From Mesorhizobium sp. ORS 3324 (lineage in GTDB: Bacteria > Pseudomonadota > Alphaproteobacteria > Rhizobiales > Rhizobiaceae), in NCBI GenBank assembly GCA_000824825.2, contig LM655177.1:12575-76574 (forward strand): DNA of 64,000 bases. Direction: 5' to 3'. Below the pieces are notes generated by a model. The model was given only the letters and a program-made list of their open reading frames with translations, searched no databases and was not told the DNA's origin. A program made the translations under genes and the position numbers. This document shows positions 25,991 through 35,038 of the stretch, piece by piece. How positions within the stretch are numbered: position 1 is the first letter of the stretch; the number at the start of each line of letters is the position of its first letter.

Positions 25991-27000
25991 CGGCGCTGCT
26001 CTCGATCCGCGATCTTTCGGTGCGCTACCGCCGCGACGGCATCGAGGTGGCGGCGCTGAAAGGCGTCAGTCTGGATGTTGAAGCCGGCGAGCGCCTGGCG
26101 ATCATCGGCGAGAGCGGTTCCGGCAAGAGTACGCTGGCGCTGGCGACTGCGGGGTTGCTGGCGGGGGGTGCTGGGATCGGCGGCACGATTGACTGGCAAG
26201 CAAGCCAATTTCAAACGCCTCGTTCCGTCGCACCCCCCTCTGTCCTGCCGGACATCTCCCCCGCAAGGGGGGAGATTGGCAGTTCCGCTGCCGGCTCTCT
26301 CGCTGCGACGCAGGAGATTGGCGAAGGCGGAGATGACGACCTAATCTCCCCCCTTGCGGGGGAGATGCCCGGTAGGGCAGCGGGGGGTGCGACGGAACGC
26401 CGATCATCCGCGATTGGCGATAACAATATCCCCCTCCTCGGCCGCGACATCGGCTTCGTCTTCCAGGACCCTTCCTCCAGCCTCGACCCTGTCATGCCGG
26501 TCGGCAAGCAGATCGCAGAAGTCGCGCATACCCATCTCGGCCTCGGCTGGTCCCAATCCTTGGCACGAGCCAAAACCCTGCTCGAACGCGTCCGCCTCCC
26601 CGACCCGGAATCCGCCTTGCGCGCCTATCCGCACCAGCTTTCCGGCGGCCAGAAGCAGCGCGTGGCGATCGCGGCAGCAATTGCGGCCGGACCGAAACTG
26701 CTGATCGCCGACGAGGCGACCAGCGCGCTCGACACCATCGTGCAGGCCGAGATCGTTTCGCTGATCCGCCGGCTTGTCGCCGAGGACGGCATGACGCTCG
26801 TCTTCGTCAGCCACGATATCGCGCTCGCCGCCACGCTTGCCGAGCGCATCGCTGTGCTGCGCCATGGCGAACTGATCGAGCTCGGCGAGGTGCATCGAAT
26901 CATCGACGCGCCGCGCCATGCCTATACGCGCACGCTGCTCGATGCCCATCTCGGCCTCGACGCCGAGCCGCTGCTTGACCGGCAGGGCGCCTCGGCATGA
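25987..27000 (+). CDS. Dipeptide ABC transporter ATPase (DppD type) with in-frame repeat insertion
   Basis: A 337-aa ATPase with Walker A GESGSGKST (residues 41-49), Q-loop FVFQDP (Gln160), signature LSGGQKQR (from 218), Walker B LLIADEATSALD (Asp242, Glu243) and SHD switch. Residues 79-138 do not belong to the fold: they are encoded by a palindromic repeat at 26221-26399 that keeps the frame. Without these 60 residues the protein is about 277 aa, as expected for this subtype. All ATPase motifs survive, so it may still work, with the insert bulging from the surface between Walker A and the Q-loop. The start is GTG at 25987, overlapping the upstream stop. Confidence 0.88.
   Translation: MTALLSIRDLSVRYRRDGIEVAALKGVSLDVEAGERLAIIGESGSGKSTLALATAGLLAGGAGIGGTIDWQASQFQTPRSVAPPSVLPDISPARGEIGSSAAGSLAATQEIGEGGDDDLISPLAGEMPGRAAGGATERRSSAIGDNNIPLLGRDIGFVFQDPSSSLDPVMPVGKQIAEVAHTHLGLGWSQSLARAKTLLERVRLPDPESALRAYPHQLSGGQKQRVAIAAAIAAGPKLLIADEATSALDTIVQAEIVSLIRRLVAEDGMTLVFVSHDIALAATLAERIAVLRHGELIELGEVHRIIDAPRHAYTRTLLDAHLGLDAEPLLDRQGASA
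26221..26399. repeat. Palindromic repeat inserted in frame within an ABC ATPase gene
   Basis: Perfect 18-bp terminal inverted arms, CGTTCCGTCGCACCCCCC (26221-26238) and its complement (26382-26399), enclose inner arms ATCTCCCCCGCAAGGGGGGAGAT and ATCTCCCCCCTTGCGGGGGAGAT in part. The sequence is the Mesorhizobium-type intergenic repeat. It contains no stop in the ATPase frame and adds 60 codons with none lost downstream. Confidence 0.8.
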
Positions 27001-27776
27001 CCGTGCTCGCCGTCTCCAAACTTTCCAAGCGTTATCGCCGCGGCGGCAAGCCCCTTGCTGCGGTCGACGATGTCTCGTTCGAGATCGGCCCGGCCGAAAC
27101 GCTGGCGCTCGCCGGCCCGTCCGGCAGCGGCAAGTCGACCATCGCGCGGCTGGTGCTGCGGCTGCTCGAACCCGATGCCGGCCGCATCGAATTCGAGGGC
27201 GCGGACTTCCTCTCGCTCTCAGGTGCCACGCTGCGCGCGCGCCGCGCCCGCCTGCAGATGGTATTCCAGGACCCGCTCGCCGCCTTCAATCCGCGCGCGA
27301 CCGTAGCGCGCGTCCTGGACGACCCGTTGCGCATCCACGGCATCGCCTCGCGCGCCGAGCGCCCCCGCCGCATCGCTGCGCTCCTGGAGCGCGTCGGCCT
27401 CGACGCCGGCCTCGCCGCCCGTGCCATCCACGAGATTTCCGGCGGCCAGCGCCAGCGCGTGGCGATCGCCCGCGCCATCGCGACCCAGCCGTCGCTGATC
27501 GTCCTCGACGAGGCTGTCTCGGCGCTCGATGTCTCGGTGCGCGGACAGATCCTGGAATTGCTTCTCGACCTGCAACGCCAGGAACGGATCTCCTATCTTT
27601 TCATTTCACACGATCTCGGCGTCATCCGAGCCGTGGCGCATCGCGTCGTCATCCTCGACGCCGGCCGGGTCGCCGAGAGCGGCGAAGCCCGGGCCGTCAT
27701 CGACAACCCGCAGTCGACGATCGGCAAGGCGCTGGTGGCGGCGACGCCGAAACTGAATAGGAACACACCACCATGA
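26997..27776 (+). CDS. Dipeptide ABC transporter ATPase (DppF type)
   Basis: A 259-aa ATPase with Walker A GPSGSGKST, Q-loop MVFQDPLAAFNP, signature ISGGQRQR, Walker B LIVLDEAVSALD and switch ISHDLG. The ATG at 26997 overlaps the DppD stop. Being free of insertion, it shows the normal length of the domain by comparison with its partner. Confidence 0.92.
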   Translation: MTVLAVSKLSKRYRRGGKPLAAVDDVSFEIGPAETLALAGPSGSGKSTIARLVLRLLEPDAGRIEFEGADFLSLSGATLRARRARLQMVFQDPLAAFNPRATVARVLDDPLRIHGIASRAERPRRIAALLERVGLDAGLAARAIHEISGGQRQRVAIARAIATQPSLIVLDEAVSALDVSVRGQILELLLDLQRQERISYLFISHDLGVIRAVAHRVVILDAGRVAESGEARAVIDNPQSTIGKALVAATPKLNRNTPP

Positions 27777-28279
27777 CCGACCCCGAAGCAGCCAGAGCCG
27801 AAAAACTGTCGCGCGAGCTCGACTCCGCGTTCCGAAACCGGGCCGACCTCTATCGTCTCTTCCTCGACGAACTGACTGCCGAGCTCGGTCCCGAGAAGGC
27901 CGAAGCGGTGATGATCCGCACCATCGAAAAGCGCGGCCAGGAAGTCGCCGCGGCGGCCTTCTCCGGTTTCGGCCCCAACGACGCGCGGGCGATCGGCGAG
28001 GCGTTCCTTTCCATAAGCCCGGATGGCGGCCGCATGTATCCGACCCATGTCGATCGCGGGTCGGACCACATCGCCTTCAAGGTGAAGCGCTGTCCGCTGA
28101 AGGATGCCTGGGTCGAGGCCGGCGTCGGCGAGGAAAAGCTCGCCACGCTCTGCCGCATCGCCGGCGCCTTCGACCGCGGCCTGTTCGAGGCGACCGGCGT
28201 GCGCTTCGCCAACGTCACCTGGACGCCGGGCCACGGCTCCGGCTGCTGCCACATCGCGCTGACCGACCGAGATGCCTAA
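27773..28279 (+). CDS. L-2-amino-thiazoline-4-carboxylate hydrolase-like protein
   Basis: A 168-aa protein resembling the ATC hydrolase family. Supporting blocks are FKVKRCPLKDAWVEAGVGEEKLATLCRI and, near the C-terminus, VTWTPGHGSGCCHIAL, where family members carry a conserved Cys-His pair. Named members open the thiazoline ring of ATC to S-carbamoylcysteine, but most homologues are untested. The ATG overlaps the DppF stop, so it is the last gene of the importer operon. It overlaps the convergent FAD oxidoreductase gene by four bases. Confidence 0.7.
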   Translation: MTDPEAARAEKLSRELDSAFRNRADLYRLFLDELTAELGPEKAEAVMIRTIEKRGQEVAAAAFSGFGPNDARAIGEAFLSISPDGGRMYPTHVDRGSDHIAFKVKRCPLKDAWVEAGVGEEKLATLCRIAGAFDRGLFEATGVRFANVTWTPGHGSGCCHIALTDRDA

Positions 28280-29568
28280 TGCCTCAGCCGATCGCGCATG
28301 GCGTACCATAGCATGCCGAGCACATAGAGCGGCCCGCGCAGCGCCGTGCCGCCGGGGAACGGCAGCGGCGTCAGTGTCGAGAACAGGTCGAGCCGTGAGG
28401 CGTCGCCGGTGATCGCCTCCGCCAGCAGCTTGCCCGACAGCGTGGACAGGATGACGCCCTTGCCGGAATAGCCATGCGCGAAATAGACCTCGCCGTAGTG
28501 CCCGACATGTGGCAGCCGCGACGTCGTCACCGACACCAGCCCGCCCCAGGCATGGTCGATGCGGCAGCCCTTGAGTTGCGGGAAGGTCTTTTCCATATGC
28601 GGCCGCACGAAGCCGGCGATGTCGGCCGGCGCCGAAGGCGTGTAGCGTTCGCCGCCGCCGAACAGCAGGCGGCCGTCCGCCGACATGCGGTAGTAGTTGA
28701 CCACGAACAGCGTGTCCGAAACCGCGGCATTGGACGGGATGACGTTGCGCTCGCCCAAAGGCTCGGTGGCGACGATGTAGTTGCCGATCGGCATGATGCG
28801 GCTGTTGACGCGCGGCTCCAATCCCTCCAGCAGCGCATCGCCGGCCAGCACCACATGCCGGGCGCGGACGGAGCCTTTGTCGGTGAAGACCCGGATTGAC
28901 GGCTCGCGCTCCAGCCTCACCGCAACCGAATTCTCATGGATGGCGACGCCTGCTGCGGAAGCGGCGCGGGCGAAGCCCAGCGTGTAGTTCAGCGGATGCA
29001 TGTGGCCGCCGAGCTTTTCGAAGGATGCGCCGTGATAGGGCGTGTCGACCATCCGCCGCGCCTCCGCCGCCGACAGGATCTCGACATGCGGGAAGTCCAT
29101 CACCTTGGCAAGGCACTCGGCCTCCGCCTCGAAGTCGCGCATGTCGGAGCTGTTGACGGCGCCGACCAGATGTCCGGTCAGGCGCAAATCGCAGTCGATT
29201 GAATGGCGCTCGATGATGTCGAGTACCAGGCCCCGCGCCTCGAAGGCGAGGTCGAACAGCGCCTTCGCGCGTTCCGGGCCGAAGGCCCTGACCAGTTCCT
29301 TGGCGCCCTTGCGCAGGCCGGGAATGATCTGGCCGCCATTGCGTCCGGATGCGCCCCAGCCGATCTTGCCGCCTTCGAGCAGCACCACCTTCAGACCGCG
29401 TTCGGCGGCATGCAGCGCCGCCGAGAGGCCGGTGCAGCCGCCGCCGACCACCACAAGGTCAGCTTCGACATCGCCGAGGAGCGCCGGATGGTCCGGCGCA
29501 GGATTGGCGGTCGCGACATAGTAGGATTTGCCGATATCGAGACCGGAATTGAAACCCGTCGCAGCCAT
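28276..29568 (-). CDS. FAD-dependent amine oxidoreductase (PuuB/OrdL-like)
   Basis: A 430-aa DAO-family flavoprotein. The FAD-binding start is LVVVGGGCTGLSAALHAAERG, followed by GWGASGRNGGQIIPG, a hallmark of gamma-glutamylputrescine oxidases and relatives; the C-terminal block is HGYSGKGVILSTLSGKLLAEA. The ATG at 29568 has AAGGTG six bases upstream and lies two bases after the upstream GS-like stop. The pairing with a GS-like ligase mirrors PuuA-PuuB: ligase glutamylates an amine and oxidase deaminates it. The exact amine is not shown. Confidence 0.86.
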   Translation of the reverse strand: MAATGFNSGLDIGKSYYVATANPAPDHPALLGDVEADLVVVGGGCTGLSAALHAAERGLKVVLLEGGKIGWGASGRNGGQIIPGLRKGAKELVRAFGPERAKALFDLAFEARGLVLDIIERHSIDCDLRLTGHLVGAVNSSDMRDFEAEAECLAKVMDFPHVEILSAAEARRMVDTPYHGASFEKLGGHMHPLNYTLGFARAASAAGVAIHENSVAVRLEREPSIRVFTDKGSVRARHVVLAGDALLEGLEPRVNSRIMPIGNYIVATEPLGERNVIPSNAAVSDTLFVVNYYRMSADGRLLFGGGERYTPSAPADIAGFVRPHMEKTFPQLKGCRIDHAWGGLVSVTTSRLPHVGHYGEVYFAHGYSGKGVILSTLSGKLLAEAITGDASRLDLFSTLTPLPFPGGTALRGPLYVLGMLWYAMRDRLRH

Positions 29569-29570
29569 GA

Positions 29571-30944
29571 TCACACCTTGAGCAGCAGGTGGTCGCGTTC
29601 CCACGACGTCACCACGGTCTGGAACAGGTCGAGCTCGACGCTTTTGACGCGCAGATAGGTCTGGAAGAAATCCTCGCCGAGCAGCGCCCGCACAGGCTCG
29701 CAGGCGGCGAAGCGGTCGAGCGCTTCCTCCATGGTCTTCGGCAGCGTGCTCTGGCCGCGATAGGCATTGCCGAAGGCTTCCGGCGCTCGGGCAAGCCGCT
29801 CCTCAATGCCGAGATAGCCGGCGATCAGCGAGCCGGCCATGGCGAGATAGGGGTTGGCGTCGGCGCCGGGCAGCCGGTTCTCGACCCGCCGCGCCGCGCG
29901 ACCGCCCATCGGCACGCGCAGGCCGCAGGAGCGGTTGTCGTGCGACCATTCGACGTTGGCCGGCGCGCTGTGGCCCGGCCGGATGCGGCGATACGAGTTC
30001 ACGTTGGGCGCAAACAGCGGCATCACCTCCGGAATGTATTTCTGCAGGCCGCCTATGAAGTGCACGAACATCTCGCTATCCTCACCGTCTTTGCCGGCAA
30101 ACAACGGCTCGCCTCCCTCGTCGACGATCGAAACGTGCAGATGCATCGAGCTGCCGGCCTGCGCCGCGATCGGCTTTGCCATGAAGGTGGCGTGCATGCC
30201 GCTCGCCTGCGCCGCCTGCCTTGCCATGCGCTTGAACAACAGCACTCCGTCGGCCAGCGCCAGCGCGTCGCCATGCAGGAAGTTGATCTCGAGCTGCGCC
30301 GTGCCGGATTCATGGATCAGCGTATCGAGCGGCAGGCCGGCGATTGCGGCGTGGTCGTAGAGGCGACGCGTCACCGTTTCGAACTCTTCCAGCGCCTGCA
30401 TGTCGTAAGGATGCTGCACGCTTTCCGGGCGGCCGTTGCGCCCGACCGGCGCGGTCAGCGGACGATCCGGATCGGGGTTGGGCGCCGTGAGATAGAATTC
30501 CAGCTCCGGCGCCATCACCGCGCGCCAGCCGCGCCGGCGGTAGAGGTCGAGCACGGCCCTCAGCACATGGCGCGGCGAAGCCATCCACGGCCGGCCGTCC
30601 ATGTGGAACGTGTCGGCGAAGACATAGGCCTTGCCGACACCGCCCGGCGCAAGGCAGATCGTCGAACGGTCGGGCACCATGCGCATGTCGGGGTCTTGAT
30701 AGGCAAAGCCCTCATCGATGGAGCCGGAATAGCGGCCGTCGATGGCAACCAGGAAGGCGCTGCTCGGCAAGTAGAGCGCCCGGTCTTCGAGCGACTTGAG
30801 GAACTTGGCCGCCGGCAAGGCCTTGCCGCGCAGCACGCCGTTGACGTCGGGCACGAGGCACTCGACGTCGCTTACCCCATGCGCCGTCAGCCAGCTGTGC
30901 GGATCGGCGCTGCTGGAGGATGAAAAGTCTTGTTTGTCAGGCAT
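29571..30944 (-). CDS. Glutamine-synthetase family protein (gamma-glutamyl amine ligase, PuuA-like)
   Basis: A 457-aa GS-fold ligase with the N-terminal beta-grasp block CLVPDVNGVLRGKALP and catalytic-domain motifs APELEFYL, AQLEINFLHGDALALADG, SSMHLHVS, RRIRPGHSAPANVEWSHDNRS and VENRLPGADANPYLAMA. These are the PuuA-type variants of the GS ATP and metal sites. It probably joins glutamate to an amine. It lies directly before the FAD oxidoreductase and downstream of the Pot-type importer locus, consistent with amine catabolism. Confidence 0.87.
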   Translation of the reverse strand: MPDKQDFSSSSSADPHSWLTAHGVSDVECLVPDVNGVLRGKALPAAKFLKSLEDRALYLPSSAFLVAIDGRYSGSIDEGFAYQDPDMRMVPDRSTICLAPGGVGKAYVFADTFHMDGRPWMASPRHVLRAVLDLYRRRGWRAVMAPELEFYLTAPNPDPDRPLTAPVGRNGRPESVQHPYDMQALEEFETVTRRLYDHAAIAGLPLDTLIHESGTAQLEINFLHGDALALADGVLLFKRMARQAAQASGMHATFMAKPIAAQAGSSMHLHVSIVDEGGEPLFAGKDGEDSEMFVHFIGGLQKYIPEVMPLFAPNVNSYRRIRPGHSAPANVEWSHDNRSCGLRVPMGGRAARRVENRLPGADANPYLAMAGSLIAGYLGIEERLARAPEAFGNAYRGQSTLPKTMEEALDRFAACEPVRALLGEDFFQTYLRVKSVELDLFQTVVTSWERDHLLLKV

Positions 30945-31351
30945 CGGTCATGTCCGTACGAAGGAGAAATCGCTTCGGCGGGCACGTCCGTTTCGGTCTT
31001 GAGCACTGAGTAAGCTACGTGATCTGAATGACGGACGCCCGCCTGATGGCCGGCCAACAGGCCGGATCGAGCGCTCCGCATACCCCCTCGGTCCAGCCGT
31101 CGCGAACGACATGCGAGCCGACCTTGGTCTCCTCCGCGCGTTGCAGGTTCTCGTGCCGGCAGCAGCGCATGGTTAGGGATGCCCCGCCGAAGCGCGGTTT
31201 CTCGCTACCGAAAACGCCTGAGAGCGGGAGAATCTTTTTGCCATTTCCACGGCAAGCCTCGTCAAGGAACCTGGCCTATGGTTTGACCGATCGCCGCTTC
31301 GGAAGCAAGTCCGCTTCACTCGCCAGGCTCCTCACGCTTCTGCACCAGCAC
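30945..31351. other. Non-coding gap between the SDR and the GS-like ligase
   Basis: This 407-base stretch holds no convincing gene. It must include the promoter of the GS-like ligase (minus strand), as the SDR upstream ends at 31352. I see no clear dyad. The text from 31201 to 31330 looks like ordinary non-coding or decayed coding sequence. Confidence 0.4.
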
Positions 31352-32113
31352 TCAGCCGATGCTTTCGCCGCCATCGATCACCAGCGCCTGGCCGGTCATG
31401 AAGGACGAGCGGTCGGAGACGAGGAACAGGATGGCTTCGGCGATCTCCTCCGCGCTCGCCCAGCGCCCCATAGGGATCTTGGTGCGGACATAGTGTTCGA
31501 TCGCATCGCGCCCGCCCATCTGGGCGATGAACGGGTCGTTGAACGGCGTGTCGACCCAGCCCGGGCAGAGCGCGTTGATGCGCACGTTGTGCTTGGCATA
31601 GTCGAGCGACATCTGCCTGGTCATCGCCACCACCGCATGCTTGGAGGTGGCGTAGGCGATCATCTCGCGGTCGTAGAAGACGCCGGAATTCGACGCGGTG
31701 TTGAGGATGACGCCGCCGCCTTGCGCGATCATAGCCGGCATGACCGTCTTGGCCGCCAGGAACTGGGCCCGCACATTGATCCGCCACGAGGCATCCATGC
31801 CCTCGGTGCTGACTTCCGTCAGCGTGCCGCCGACCTGGATGCCGGCATGGCTGTGCAGGATGTCGATGCGGCCGTGCTTCTCCAGCGTTCCCGCGACAAG
31901 TTCCTCGACCGCCGCGTCGCTGCCGACATCGGTTGCGACCGCTTCGGCGCGGCCGCCGGTTTCGCGGATGTCGGCCGCCGTGGCTTCGCCGGCCGCCCGG
32001 TCGCGGTCGGCGATCACGACGACCGCCCCTTCCCGCGCCATGATCATGGCGCCGGCACGCCCGATGCCCGACCCGGCGCCCGTCACCACGGCGATACGAT
32101 CTTTCAAAATCAT
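31352..32113 (-). CDS. Short-chain dehydrogenase/reductase
   Basis: A 253-aa SDR. The cofactor motif is TGAGSGIG; the NNAG position reads HSHAGIQ, which is unusual; the catalytic part is NTASNSG (Ser) with YATSK (Tyr, Lys). DVGSDAAVEEL follows an acidic ADRDR after the second strand, suggesting NAD preference. It starts at ATG 32113, 11 bases after the permease stop, so it is the last gene of the Pot-type importer operon and probably oxidises an alcohol or aldehyde derived from the imported substrate. Confidence 0.87.
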   Translation of the reverse strand: MILKDRIAVVTGAGSGIGRAGAMIMAREGAVVVIADRDRAAGEATAADIRETGGRAEAVATDVGSDAAVEELVAGTLEKHGRIDILHSHAGIQVGGTLTEVSTEGMDASWRINVRAQFLAAKTVMPAMIAQGGGVILNTASNSGVFYDREMIAYATSKHAVVAMTRQMSLDYAKHNVRINALCPGWVDTPFNDPFIAQMGGRDAIEHYVRTKIPMGRWASAEEIAEAILFLVSDRSSFMTGQALVIDGGESIG

Positions 32114-32124
32114 GGATCTGTCTT

Positions 32125-32937
32125 TCAAGGCGATGGTTTTCGGCGGCCGAGCAGCCATTGGGCAAGCAGCACGAGCAGGACCGAGGCGGCGAGCACGATC
32201 GTCGCGATGGCGTTGATCTCCGGCGTCACGCCGCGGCGGATGGAGGCAAAGACATAGATCGGCAAGGTCGTCTGCGCGCCGGCGACGAAGAAGGCGATGA
32301 TGAAGTCGTCGAAGGAGAAGGTGAAGGCGAGCAGAAAGCCTGCGATCACCGCCGGCATGATCTGCGGCAGCACGATCGAGCGGAACGTCGTCAGCGGCGT
32401 GGCGTAGAGGTCGCTCGAGGCCTCGACGAGGTTGCGGTCGAGGCTGCCGAGCCGCGTGCCGACGATCATCGTCACCAGCGCCATCGAGAACAGGCCGTGC
32501 GCGGCGATGATTGAGCCGTAGCCGAGCGCAAGCCGCGGCGGCTGGTCGGTCGGCCACAGCGAGGCGAGGAACGGATTGAGGACGGCGAAGAGCTGCACCA
32601 GTGCGACCAGCGTCGAGATGCCGATGACCACGCCCGGCACGACGATGGCTGCGCCCAGCAGCGCATCGAAAAGCGCCCGCGTCCGCGCGCCGACGCGCTG
32701 CAGCCCGAGCGCCGCGCCGGTGCCGCAGACGGCGGCGAGCAGCGCGCTGGTGGTGGCGATGAACAGGCTGTTCTTCAGCGCCTCGACCAGGAACGGGTTC
32801 GACAGCGCCTTGCCGTACCATTGCACCGAGAAACCGGTGAACTCGCTGGCATGCTGACCGGCATTGAAGGAGAACAGCACGACCAGCGCGATCGGCAGAT
32901 AGAGGAAGCCAAAGACGGCAACGACGAAGGCGCGCAT
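32125..32937 (-). CDS. ABC transporter permease (PotC/PotI type)
   Basis: A 270-aa permease. Helix 1 is FVVAVFGFLYLPIALVVLFSF and the family block SLFIATTSALLAAVCGTGAALGL; the EAA loop is NLVEASSDLYATPLTTFRSIVLPQIMP. Its ATG shares one base with the stop of the PotB-type gene (TGATG). Confidence 0.9.
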   Translation of the reverse strand: MRAFVVAVFGFLYLPIALVVLFSFNAGQHASEFTGFSVQWYGKALSNPFLVEALKNSLFIATTSALLAAVCGTGAALGLQRVGARTRALFDALLGAAIVVPGVVIGISTLVALVQLFAVLNPFLASLWPTDQPPRLALGYGSIIAAHGLFSMALVTMIVGTRLGSLDRNLVEASSDLYATPLTTFRSIVLPQIMPAVIAGFLLAFTFSFDDFIIAFFVAGAQTTLPIYVFASIRRGVTPEINAIATIVLAASVLLVLLAQWLLGRRKPSP

Positions 32938-33800
32938 CAGATCAGGTCCACGCGGCGGGCGCCTGAAAGCCGGGTCGAGATGCGGTTGGCGACGATCAGC
33001 ACCACCACCGAGACCAGCACCAGCGTGATCGCGATCGCCGATCCGAACGGCCAGTTGCGCGACTGCAGGAACAGGTCGACCAGCGCGTTGCCGATGAAGA
33101 ACACCTTGCCGCCACCAAGCAGCGTCGGGATCAGATATTCGCCGAGCAGCAGGATCATCACCAGCGAGAAGCCGGTCGTGACGCCGGGCAGCGACAGCCT
33201 GAGCGTTACCCCGAGGAAGGTCGACAAGGGCGTCGCGCCAAGATCGGCGGAGGCCTCCAGCAGCCGGCGGTCGAGCCGTTCCAGGCTGACATAGATCGGC
33301 AGGATCATCAGCGGCAGATAGCCGTAGACGATGCCGAGCAGCACCGCGCCCGGCGTGTTGATCAACCTGAGATCCTCGATGCCGACATAGGCGAGCAGGG
33401 CCGGAACGCCGCGCCCGCCGAGGATGTACATCCAGGCATAGGTGCGCATCAGAAGGCTGGTCCAGAACGGGATGACGATCAGGGCGAGCAGGATCAGCCG
33501 CCAGCGTTGCGGCGCACGCAGCGCCAGGTAGTAGGCGACGGGATAGGCGACGAGCAGGCAGGCGAGCGCGCCGACCGGCGCCAGTACCATCGTGTTCCAG
33601 AAGGCGGTCGCCCGCGCCGGCAGGTTGGCATATTGCGCGAGCGTCAGCGCGGCCTGGTAGCCGCCCTCGGGCGCCCGCTCGCCGACGCTGAATATGACGA
33701 TGGCGACGAAGGGCAGGACCAGGAACACGACCAGCCACAGCGTCGCCGGGGCGAGAAGCAGCACCGTCAGGAGATTTTTGCGAAGGAGACTGCCGCGCAT
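32937..33800 (-). CDS. ABC transporter permease (PotB/PotH type)
   Basis: A 287-aa permease starting at ATG 33800 (MRGSLLRKN). It has FLVLPFVAIVIFSV in helix 1, PFWTSLLMRTYAWM in the conserved block and LLEASADLGATPLSTFLGVTLRLSLPG as the EAA loop. The open frame back to 34037 runs antisense to the binding-protein gene and is rejected. No strong ribosome site is visible, in keeping with expression below that of the binding protein. Confidence 0.9.
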   Translation of the reverse strand: MRGSLLRKNLLTVLLLAPATLWLVVFLVLPFVAIVIFSVGERAPEGGYQAALTLAQYANLPARATAFWNTMVLAPVGALACLLVAYPVAYYLALRAPQRWRLILLALIVIPFWTSLLMRTYAWMYILGGRGVPALLAYVGIEDLRLINTPGAVLLGIVYGYLPLMILPIYVSLERLDRRLLEASADLGATPLSTFLGVTLRLSLPGVTTGFSLVMILLLGEYLIPTLLGGGKVFFIGNALVDLFLQSRNWPFGSAIAITLVLVSVVVLIVANRISTRLSGARRVDLI

Positions 33801-33817
33801 CGAGAAAGCCGCTTGGG

Positions 33818-33843
33818 CGTCGGCGGGCAATTGCCCGCCGACG
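33818..33843 (-). promoter_or_regulatory. Perfect palindrome/stem-loop after the binding-protein gene
   Basis: The 26-base perfect palindrome has arms CGTCGGCGGGCAA and TTGCCCGCCGACG. It lies between the binding-protein stop (33875) and the PotB-type start (33800), the same position as the hairpins in three other importers in this window. Confidence 0.75.
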
Positions 33844-33874
33844 GCACTGATTTGAACGGAGTTGCTGCCTTGCC

Positions 33875-35038
33875 TCACGCGGCCTTGAAGCGCGCCATCA
33901 GTTCGGCGCGGCCAGGGTCGGTGAGTGTGGCGGCGGCGCCGAACTCGAGCGGCTTCAACAGATCGGCGGCCGGATAGAGGATCGGATTGTCGAGCACCTC
34001 CTTCGGCAGCAGCGCGTTGACCCGCGCGTCGGTGCAAGGCGCGCCGTTGGCCAGATGCTCCTTCACCGCCACCTTCGGGTTCATCAGGTAATTGAGCAGC
34101 GCATAGCCGGCCGGCTTGTTCGGCGCATCCTTCGGGATGGCATAGAAGTCGGTCCAGATCTCCCCGCCTTCCTTGCCGAGCACATAGGCGATCTCGGCGA
34201 TGTCGCGATGGAGCTGCGCGCCGTCATTGGTCCAGCACATCGTCATCCAGGCGTCGCCCGAGCGCATCGATGGCTGATAGTCGCTCGACACCGCGAACAG
34301 ATGCGGCTTGACCTTGAGCAGCAATTCCTCCGCCTTGGCAAGCTCGTCCTGCTTCAACGAGTTGAAGGAATAGCCGTAATATTTCAGCGCATTGCCGATG
34401 GTGGTGAGCTGGTAGTCGTGCACCATGGTGCGGCCGTCGCCTTCAGCCATTGCCGTGTCCCAGAACTCCTGCCAGCTCGACATCGGCTTGGTGAGCTTCT
34501 TGGTGTTGACCGCGAAGCCGGTCGTGCCCCAGTTCTTCGGCACGGCGTAGATCGTCCCGTCGATCGTGCCTTCCGCGGTGAAGCGCGAATCTTCCGACTT
34601 GCCGTCGAAATTGCCGAGCTTGGCCATGTCCAGCGGCTCGATGATGCCCAGCTTCTTGTAGGTCGAGATGGTGTAGTTGGTCGGCACGAACAGGCTCCAG
34701 CCCGAGCCGCCGGCCTGCAGCTTGGCCAGCATCTCCTCGTTCGAGCCGAAGACGTTGACCTCGACGGCCACACCCGTCTCGGCCTTGAAGTTCTCGAACG
34801 TCTGCGGGTCGTGATAGTTCGGCCAGGTCGCGATCGACATGCGGTCGCCGAGGGTCTCGGCAGCGAAGGCCGGCGTCGGCATGACGCCGAGCTCGCGCGC
34901 CATCACCGCGGTCGCGACGCCAAGGCCGGTGAGGCCGAGGAAGTCGCGCCGGCTGATCGAGCCGCGCTTCAGGCGCATCAATTGGTCGACGAATTTTTCG
35001 GGGCTTATCGGCAGTCCGTCACGATAGGATTTCGACAT
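33875..35038 (-). CDS. ABC transporter substrate-binding protein (PotD-like)
   Basis: A 387-aa periplasmic binding protein of the spermidine/putrescine type. The leader has a twin-arginine motif (SISRRDFLGLTG, about residues 28-39), so Tat export is likely, with cleavage near AFAAE. The mature part contains ATWPNYHDPQTFENFKAETG and VPKNWGTTGFAVN, typical of PotD/PotF. The ATG at 35038 follows GAGGGAAG and lies 20 bases inside the end of the ATPase gene. The ligand could be a polyamine or another cationic amine. Confidence 0.9.
   Translation of the reverse strand: MSKSYRDGLPISPEKFVDQLMRLKRGSISRRDFLGLTGLGVATAVMARELGVMPTPAFAAETLGDRMSIATWPNYHDPQTFENFKAETGVAVEVNVFGSNEEMLAKLQAGGSGWSLFVPTNYTISTYKKLGIIEPLDMAKLGNFDGKSEDSRFTAEGTIDGTIYAVPKNWGTTGFAVNTKKLTKPMSSWQEFWDTAMAEGDGRTMVHDYQLTTIGNALKYYGYSFNSLKQDELAKAEELLLKVKPHLFAVSSDYQPSMRSGDAWMTMCWTNDGAQLHRDIAEIAYVLGKEGGEIWTDFYAIPKDAPNKPAGYALLNYLMNPKVAVKEHLANGAPCTDARVNALLPKEVLDNPILYPAADLLKPLEFGAAATLTDPGRAELMARFKAA

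Noticed and set aside
31028..31330. Possible gene in the gap upstream of the GS-like ligase
   Set aside because: The open plus-strand frame runs on into the antisense of the SDR, has no ribosome site and no recognisable motif.
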